The notes under the pieces were generated by a model that did not search any database, had not been told where the DNA came from, and worked only from the letters and a program-made list of their open reading frames with translations. From CAYMOV01 sp964392085 (GTDB taxonomy: Bacteria > Oederibacteriota > Muellerivitia > Muellerivitales > Muellerivitaceae), in contig CAYMOV010000094.1 of the NCBI GenBank assembly GCA_964392085.1, positions 1 to 9,221 on the forward strand: a stretch of 9,221 bases of DNA. Direction: 5' to 3'. This document shows, piece after piece, positions 6,301 through 9,221 of the stretch. Position 1 is the stretch's first letter; every line of letters begins with the position of its first letter. A program made the translations under genes and the position numbers.

Positions 6301-9221
6301 TTCACGAGATTCATCCCGACCGGGGATTTGGCGGGGTATGACCAGGTCTCCTTCCAATTCAGAAATACCACCCCCGCCAGCGTGGTCATCCAGGTATTGG
6401 ACCAATCCGCGGCGAACCTAACCTCCACGGCGAGCTTCACCGTCCCGACGGGGGGGACCTGGAATAACTGCGTTCAATTCCTCACTGGAAACTATAAAAC
6501 GGCCAATGAACTGAGGATCCGGAGCCTCACTTCATTCACCTCGGGTTCAGTCTGGCTCGACGAGGTTCGGCTCCACAGCGTCTGCGGAAACGTTTGGGTG
6601 CGGGACCCGGCTTGCTGTCCCGCCCTGACCCCCACACCGACGATAACTTCCACGATTTCCCCCACGCCCACGTTTTGCGCGGGAACAAGCGGGAACGTCG
6701 GTTTTGGGAACGCGGGATACCCCACCACGGGGGGGTCCCAAACCGTCTTGAACGGCACGGCCGGGATTTATGTCTATTTCCCTGGGACCGGGATGGTCAC
6801 CGACCTCCGGATCATCGGATCGAACGGTGGGTCGTCGTGCCATATCGGGATCTACGACGACAACGGGTTGGGAACGGCCCCCACCACCCAGATGGCCTCG
6901 GTGTCCTTCACTGATAATTCAGCCGGGACCATCACGGTCGGGTTGAGCGGGCCCGTCACCGTGTCGGGCGGTAAGTGGCTCGCCGTCTCGACGAACTTCG
7001 CAAATTTCCCGAGCTGCACCACGAACGGGATCCTTTTCGGCGCCTCGATGCCCAACAACGCCGCCCCTGTGACCCTCAATCCAACGGGTCCCGAATTAAC
7101 CGCGGACTATTCCTGCTTGACCTTGTTTACGCCTACATCAACAAATACCTTCACGGCTACTTTTACCCCCTCCTTTACCGCGACTTATACGCCTAGTTTT
7201 ACGCCGAGCTTCACCCCATCTTTTACGCCAACTTCGACCTGGACGGCGTCGTTCACGGCGACCTTCACCCCAAGCTTTACTCCGACATTCACGCCAAGTT
7301 TTACGTCCTCCTTTACGGCCACCGCGACCCCGACGGCCTCATTTACGGCGACCTTCACTCCAAGCTTCACGCCCAGCTTCACTCCAAGTTTTACGCCCTC
7401 CTTCACCCCAACGACGACTTTCACCGCGACCTCTACGGCTTCTTTCACACCGAGCTTTACACCCACGTTCACGGCGACTTTCACGCCGTCATTTACACGG
7501 ACCTCGACCTCGACCGCCACCTTTACCCCGTCGTTTACCGCGACCTTCACCCCAAGCTTTACGCCATCATTTACCCCGAGCTTCACGCCCAGCTTCACTC
7601 CAAGTTTTACGCCCTCCTTCACCCCAACGACGACTTTCACCGCGACCTCTACGGCTTCTTTCACACCGAGCTTTACACCCACGTTCACGGCGACTTTCAC
7701 GCCGTCATTTACACGGACCTCGACCTCGACCGCCACCTTTACCCCGTCGTTTACCGCGACCTTCACACCCAGCTTCACGTCTTCATTCACGCCTAGCTTT
7801 ACCCCCTCTTCCACCTCGAGCTTCACGCCGACGTTCTCGGCGACTTCCACCCCAAGCTTTACGGCGTCCTTCACCCCCTCCTTTACGCCATCCTTCACTT
7901 CAAGTTTCACGCCTTCCTTTACGGCGACACCGACCCCGACGGCCTCGTTCACGGCGACATTCACTCCGTCATTCACACGGACTTCGACCGCCACCTTTAC
8001 CCCGAGCTTAACCGCGACCTTCACACCCAGCTTCACGGCTTCATTCACGCCAAGCTTTACCCCCTCTTCCACCTCGAGCTTCACACCGACGTTCTCGGCG
8101 ACTTCCACCCCAAGCTTTACGACGTCCTTCACCCCCTCCTTTACGCCATCCTTCACTTCAAGTTTCACGCCTTCCTTTACGGCGACGCCGACCCCGACGG
8201 CCTCGTTCACGGCGACATTCACTCCGTCATTCACACGAACCTCGACCTCGACCGCCACCTTTACCCCGAGTTTTACCGCGACCTTCACACCCAGTTTCAC
8301 GGCTTCATTCACGCCAAGCTTTACCCCCTCTTCCACCTTGAGCTTCACACCGACGTTCACGGCGACGGCGACTCCGACCGCGACGTTTACGCCCTCCTTC
8401 ACGGCCTCCTTTACGCCCTCTTTCACCTCGACCTTTACGCCCAGCTTCACCCCTACATTTACCCCCTCCTCTACCCGGACATCGACTCCGACCGCCACCT
8501 TTACGCCGTCGTTTACCGCTTCTTTCACCCCCAGCAATACCCAAACGGATACTCGGACCCCGACCCTGACATTCACCCCGACGCAAACATATACACCCAC
8601 CCTCACTTCCACCTGGACATTCACCAGCACATCGACCGCGACTTACACGATGTCCTTCACTCCGACCTACACCTTCACCGCGACCGCCACCTTTACCCCG
8701 AGCGACACCCACACCTTGACCCCGACCCCGAGCGAGACGTCTACTTCGACGGACACGCTGACCCCCACTTGGACCGCAACTTGGACCCCAACGCCCACGG
8801 CGACCTCCACCTTCACCGCAACCCTGACTCGAACCCCCACATTGACGCCCACCTGGACCTTAACACCGAGCCTGACATTTACGACGTCGCCGACCTGGAC
8901 GCCGACCATCACCGATACCCCTCAACCGACGGATACGCCGACTGATACGCCGACGCCCGCAGTCGCCTTGACCTTGGACTCCAATGCCTTCGACCCCACC
9001 CACGGTCCCTTGGGCATGGACCTCAAAGTGACGGCGCCGGGCCGGGTCAAGGTCTCCGTCTACAACATCGCGGGTCAGTTGGTGACGGAGGGGGTGAATG
9101 ATTACGGGTCGGCGGGGAACTATCGGACCCAATGGAACGGGACCAACCGGAACGGCCAAACGGTCGGGAACGGCCTCTATTTGCTGGTGATTGAGATGCC
9201 GGATGGTTCCCGGCAGATCCA
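3385..9221 (+). CDS. Giant secreted modular surface protein (Kelch propeller, beta-sandwich modules, Thr/Ser/Pro/Phe array, FlgD-like C-terminal domain), 3' truncated
   Basis: Reading every codon from TTG 3385 to the window edge gives at least 1945 residues without a stop. Residues 1-35 form a signal peptide (MRFTDKAK, hydrophobic VVMSVFLLLPVAVMA, cleavage probably at 35-38). Residues about 39-215 and 216-372 are two beta-sandwich modules; 376-667 is a six-bladed Kelch propeller; 668-732 is a Pro/Thr linker; 733-888 a third beta-sandwich; 891-907 a short linker; about 910-1072 a carbohydrate-binding-like jelly roll; 1081-1097 a linker; 1098-1247 a fourth beta-sandwich; 1248-1858 a long Thr/Ser/Pro/Phe array; 1859 onward a FlgD-like Ig domain. 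The product is probably exported by Sec and displayed or released at the surface, with the array as an extended stalk or glycosylation substrate, and may bind glycans. No catalytic motif was seen. It has its own promoter. The overall layout resembles uncharacterised large proteins of candidate phyla; exact function unknown. Confidence 0.9.
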   Translation, partial: MRFTDKAKSVFQWTDVATRLVVMSVFLLLPVAVMALPANLYLVEGNQAVSVYGTGGTANYLDYRFAAQNSGAVTQARIYCLNTIGTAPTYSLELWSDVSGTPGASLQVSTVASVGAAAWRNFSFATPPTLIKGNVYHLLVKASGGDNLDLATFAATTPHNGIYPAAPVSDLDANVLTSTNGGGSWANQNENPCYVLDLSSGAQEGVPYPKNALAQVCASPAQVAAEGFSLSATRIVKGFRVRVHTSSSAPTANLDYKLLSISGAVTNTLDTGTVGLWASTASTWLTGTFGSVQTLTPGAVTYVLAFTTTSGVPGANDYEFWAGNTITPIPPYTTLSYDGTNSFAMTSSNGGSTYTIIPNEDLAFELLEAPQSATGGSIWGQVLGTLPFGARYGAGGAVYNDGTGNKMWLVGGYDGTAAHKDLHASLDGITWNNTTISTMGARENLAVEVLGIPATLFLSGGYDGISTVYQDIWSSSQGSAWTQIAANPPMGVRMGHTLTAFGGKLWFIGGATTSAGTGNSDIWNSTNGSSWNQVAVGQFPGRTWHTCTVFDGRLWVIGGYTGSGFLNDVWSSTDGVNWTQSAVPPFVIRFGHQAAVFDNKLWVYGGLNGGTAKNDVWWTQDGATWTQATTGPFFTPRYGFLGLPFNNALWAFGGYDGTSYTSDVWASPPPPTPTPTSSPTGSATPTNTSTISPTWTVTGSATPTWSPTITPSPTSTFTPPNTFTPNPTLTPQCPGASNFGKTTLGATWNSLTGQVAFRLSKATLSQAVTVTSLSIYFGSADPTAQVQLGLYTDNGGVPFNLIVQSNAQQAFAGWNTIGIPSTGLLPGTYWIAFMLDTVGMTQFLTDNGVTGSEYYCLTGFGWGGLPASFPGGNPSTFLDSIYASFCPVSDTPTPTFTGSPTPSPTCGVATPVAWCWSPDAPDPANDPIITCFSAGLDGWASQATSGWDASQSADGPGGAMSITGSVSNGTDLFTRFIPTGDLAGYDQVSFQFRNTTPASVVIQVLDQSAANLTSTASFTVPTGGTWNNCVQFLTGNYKTANELRIRSLTSFTSGSVWLDEVRLHSVCGNVWVRDPACCPALTPTPTITSTISPTPTFCAGTSGNVGFGNAGYPTTGGSQTVLNGTAGIYVYFPGTGMVTDLRIIGSNGGSSCHIGIYDDNGLGTAPTTQMASVSFTDNSAGTITVGLSGPVTVSGGKWLAVSTNFANFPSCTTNGILFGASMPNNAAPVTLNPTGPELTADYSCLTLFTPTSTNTFTATFTPSFTATYTPSFTPSFTPSFTPTSTWTASFTATFTPSFTPTFTPSFTSSFTATATPTASFTATFTPSFTPSFTPSFTPSFTPTTTFTATSTASFTPSFTPTFTATFTPSFTRTSTSTATFTPSFTATFTPSFTPSFTPSFTPSFTPSFTPSFTPTTTFTATSTASFTPSFTPTFTATFTPSFTRTSTSTATFTPSFTATFTPSFTSSFTPSFTPSSTSSFTPTFSATSTPSFTASFTPSFTPSFTSSFTPSFTATPTPTASFTATFTPSFTRTSTATFTPSLTATFTPSFTASFTPSFTPSSTSSFTPTFSATSTPSFTTSFTPSFTPSFTSSFTPSFTATPTPTASFTATFTPSFTRTSTSTATFTPSFTATFTPSFTASFTPSFTPSSTLSFTPTFTATATPTATFTPSFTASFTPSFTSTFTPSFTPTFTPSSTRTSTPTATFTPSFTASFTPSNTQTDTRTPTLTFTPTQTYTPTLTSTWTFTSTSTATYTMSFTPTYTFTATATFTPSDTHTLTPTPSETSTSTDTLTPTWTATWTPTPTATSTFTATLTRTPTLTPTWTLTPSLTFTTSPTWTPTITDTPQPTDTPTDTPTPAVALTLDSNAFDPTHGPLGMDLKVTAPGRVKVSVYNIAGQLVTEGVNDYGSAGNYRTQWNGTNRNGQTVGNGLYLLVIEMPDGSRQI
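3499..4500 (+). other. Two tandem beta-sandwich modules at the mature N-terminus of the giant protein
   Basis: Residues about 39-215 and 216-372. Both follow one strand pattern: a V-x-(G/A)-x-R-(V/I) strand, a S/T-L-x-L-W/L strand, a W-x-x-x-x-F step (AAWRNFSF; STWLTGTFG), then a L/TPG-x-x-Y-x-L-x-x strand (KGNVYHLLVK; PGAVTYVLAF), each ending near an aromatic-rich strand. This resembles the choice-of-anchor type sandwiches found in long bacterial surface proteins. Modules at 5581-6048 and 6676-7125 share the same pattern, so the protein appears to hold four related copies. Family name not certain. Confidence 0.55.
4510..5385 (+). other. Six-bladed Kelch beta-propeller domain
   Basis: Six Kelch repeats carry the double-glycine motif at residues 411-412, 460-461, 509-510, 558-559, 605-606 and 653-654, a period of 47-49 residues. 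Each has (L/W)-W-x-x-G-G, then a N-D-V/I-W-x-S strand, then (D)G-x-x-W-x-Q (for example NDVWSSTDGVNWTQ). The last blade stops after SDVWAS and lacks the W-x-Q strand. The strand GSIWGQVLG at residues 375-383, just before blade 1, has the missing W-x-Q-V pattern, so the ring can close by N-terminal velcro as in known Kelch propellers. Likely a binding platform; the tight repeat similarity suggests blade duplication. Confidence 0.9.
5386..5580 (+). other. Pro/Thr/Ser-rich interdomain linker
   Basis: Residues 668-732, opening with a run of prolines (PPPPTPTPTSS) and continuing as T/P/S with a few W, N and F. It separates the Kelch propeller from the third beta-sandwich. The short linkers at 6055-6105 and 6625-6675 have the same composition, so the C-terminal array looks like an expanded version of the same linker type. 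Confidence 0.8.
5581..6048 (+). other. Third beta-sandwich module of the giant protein
   Basis: Residues 733-888. Pattern: VTSLSIYFG strand, VQLGLYTDNGGVP turn, a W-N-T-I-G-I-P strand, and LLPGTYWIAFML. It closely parallels the module at 6676-7125 (VTDLRIIGS, IGIYDDNGLGTAP). Both contain a D-(N/D)-(N/G)-G loop. One cysteine lies near each end (733 and 886). Confidence 0.6.
6106..6600 (+). other. Carbohydrate-binding-like jelly-roll domain
   Basis: Residues about 908-1072. Layout: F-S-A-G-L-D-G-W at the start, a GGAMSITG strand, LAGYDQVSFQF, VVIQVLDQSA, W-N-N-C-V-Q-F, LRIRSLTS, and the closing SGSVWLDEVRLHS. A first-strand (G)-x-x-x-G-W and a final (V/I)-W-L-D-(E/N)-V-x-L strand are typical of galactose-binding-fold carbohydrate-binding modules. 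The exact CBM family cannot be assigned from the sequence alone. Sugar binding is inferred. Confidence 0.6.
6676..7125 (+). other. Fourth beta-sandwich module of the giant protein
   Basis: Residues 1098-1247. Strand order matches the third module: GFGNAGYPTTGG, IYVYFPGTGMVTDLRI, HIGIYDDNGLG, a SFTDNSAGTITVGLSG region, and VSGGKWLAVST (the counterpart of LLPGTYWIAF). It ends at a cysteine (SCLTLF) directly before the long array. Confidence 0.6.
7363..7766 (+). repeat. 188-bp perfect direct duplication within the array (216-bp period)
   Basis: Bases 7363-7550 and 7579-7766 match at every position by hand alignment, 28 bp apart, giving a period of 216 bp or 72 codons, so the frame is kept. Identity ends at an A/G difference on the left (7362/7578) and C/A on the right (7551/7767). 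Perfect identity including synonymous sites indicates recent duplication or gene conversion. Confidence 0.9.
7753..8358 (+). repeat. 258/264-bp tandem units within the array, about 2.3 copies
   Basis: Unit A at 7753-8010 and unit B at 8011-8274 align with nine substitutions and one 6-bp indel (an extra ACC TCG in B). A partial third unit, 8275-8358, matches B with two substitutions before diverging. Lengths are multiples of three, so copy-number change keeps the frame. Units A and B both contain SFSATSTPSF-like segments (TFSATSTPSF) not found in the 216-bp repeat, so the two unit types are distinct. Confidence 0.85.
8959..9221 (+). other. FlgD-like Ig domain at the C-terminus (cut by the window edge)
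   Basis: Residues 1859-1945. Pattern: NAFDPTHGP, a DLKVTAPGRVKVSVYNIAGQ region, GSAGNYRTQWNGTNRNG, then GNGLYLLVIE. The order x-N-x-F-x-P, V-x-V-Y-N-x-x-G-x-(L/V)-V, a G-x-Y-x-x-x-W-(N/D)-G-x-(N/D)-x-x-G loop and G-(L/V)-Y-L is the FlgD_ig signature. Such domains often end large secreted proteins and can serve as sorting or anchoring domains (for example near type IX signals). Only a few residues are probably missing. A sorting role is inference. Confidence 0.85.

Larger units (their letters stand above)
7126..8958 (+). repeat. Long Thr/Ser/Pro/Phe low-complexity array encoded by nested repeats
   Basis: Residues 1248-1858, made almost entirely of the tetrads TPSF, TPTF and TATF, with alternatives TSTS and TASF. 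Roughly every second residue is Thr. From 7126 to 8535 the only charged residues are five arginines, at codons 7498, 7714, 7978, 8236 and 8476. After 8536 the array decays into less regular T/P/S sequence with W, D, E, H and Y. Synonymous codons are mixed within tetrads, so the 12-bp unit is old at DNA level, while longer units are recent copies. A role as extended stalk or O-glycosylation target fits Thr/Pro tracts in general; the Phe every fourth residue is unusual for a plain linker. Confidence 0.9.

Noticed and set aside
5346..6843. Minus-strand frames rich in V/G or R/G
   Set aside because: They are complements of Pro/Thr linkers and beta-sandwich codons in the giant gene; low complexity, no start context.
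7185..8630. A 481-codon open frame on the minus strand coding a V-G-V-K-rich repetitive protein
   Set aside because: It is the antisense shadow of the Thr/Ser/Pro/Phe array. The sense frame is continuous with flanking folded domains and a signal peptide, while the antisense product has no start context or plausible fold. Lack of stops comes from the biased sense codons.
7126..8958. CRISPR-like or satellite array
   Set aside because: The repetition is in-frame coding sequence with 12-bp degenerate tetrads and long coding units. There are no constant repeats separated by unique spacers.
3385..9221. Possible frameshift or fusion of two genes within the giant frame
   Set aside because: Every line was translated: the same frame runs from the signal peptide to the FlgD-like domain without stops, and domain types recur on both sides of each linker.

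Overview
The window reads as chromosomal DNA from a GC-rich, Shine-Dalgarno-using, uncultured-type bacterium. All recognisable genes lie on the + strand and use ATG, GTG and TTG starts. The combination of a diderm-style lipoprotein signal, very long Thr/Pro/Ser/Phe tracts and a C-terminal FlgD-like Ig domain resembles surface proteins of candidate phyla around Elusimicrobiota/FCPU426 and the FCB group. That placement is an inference from protein style; no taxonomic marker is present.

Left part (1-2371): the C-terminal end of an unidentified protein, a 167-nt spacer holding a long inverted repeat, a complete MoxR-family AAA+ ATPase, and a predicted lipoprotein of unknown function. This may be a MoxR-type chaperone locus that continues upstream of the window. 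The usual DUF58/VWA partner genes are not visible here.

Middle (2372-3384): two short intergenic regions each carry a consensus extended -10 promoter (TGnTATAAT) closely upstream of a start codon. The first drives a 291-residue protein with two fibronectin-III-like domains and one invasin-type (Big_1) Ig domain, which unexpectedly lacks a signal peptide. The second drives the giant gene.

Right part (3385 to the window end): one uninterrupted reading frame of at least 1945 codons, truncated by the window edge. It encodes a secreted surface protein. In order it has a TTG-started signal peptide, two beta-sandwich modules, a six-bladed Kelch propeller, a Pro/Thr linker, a third beta-sandwich, a carbohydrate-binding-like jelly roll, a fourth beta-sandwich, an approximately 610-residue Thr/Ser/Pro/Phe array, and a FlgD-like Ig domain. 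The array holds nested DNA repeats: a 188-bp perfect duplication, then 258/264-bp units. Its main repetitive part has only five charged residues, all arginines spaced 72-88 residues apart.

No tRNA, rRNA, CRISPR, transposase or phage gene was seen. The most noteworthy items are the giant modular protein with its nested repeat array, the matched promoter pair, the signal-less adhesin-like neighbour, and the inverted repeat upstream of the MoxR gene.
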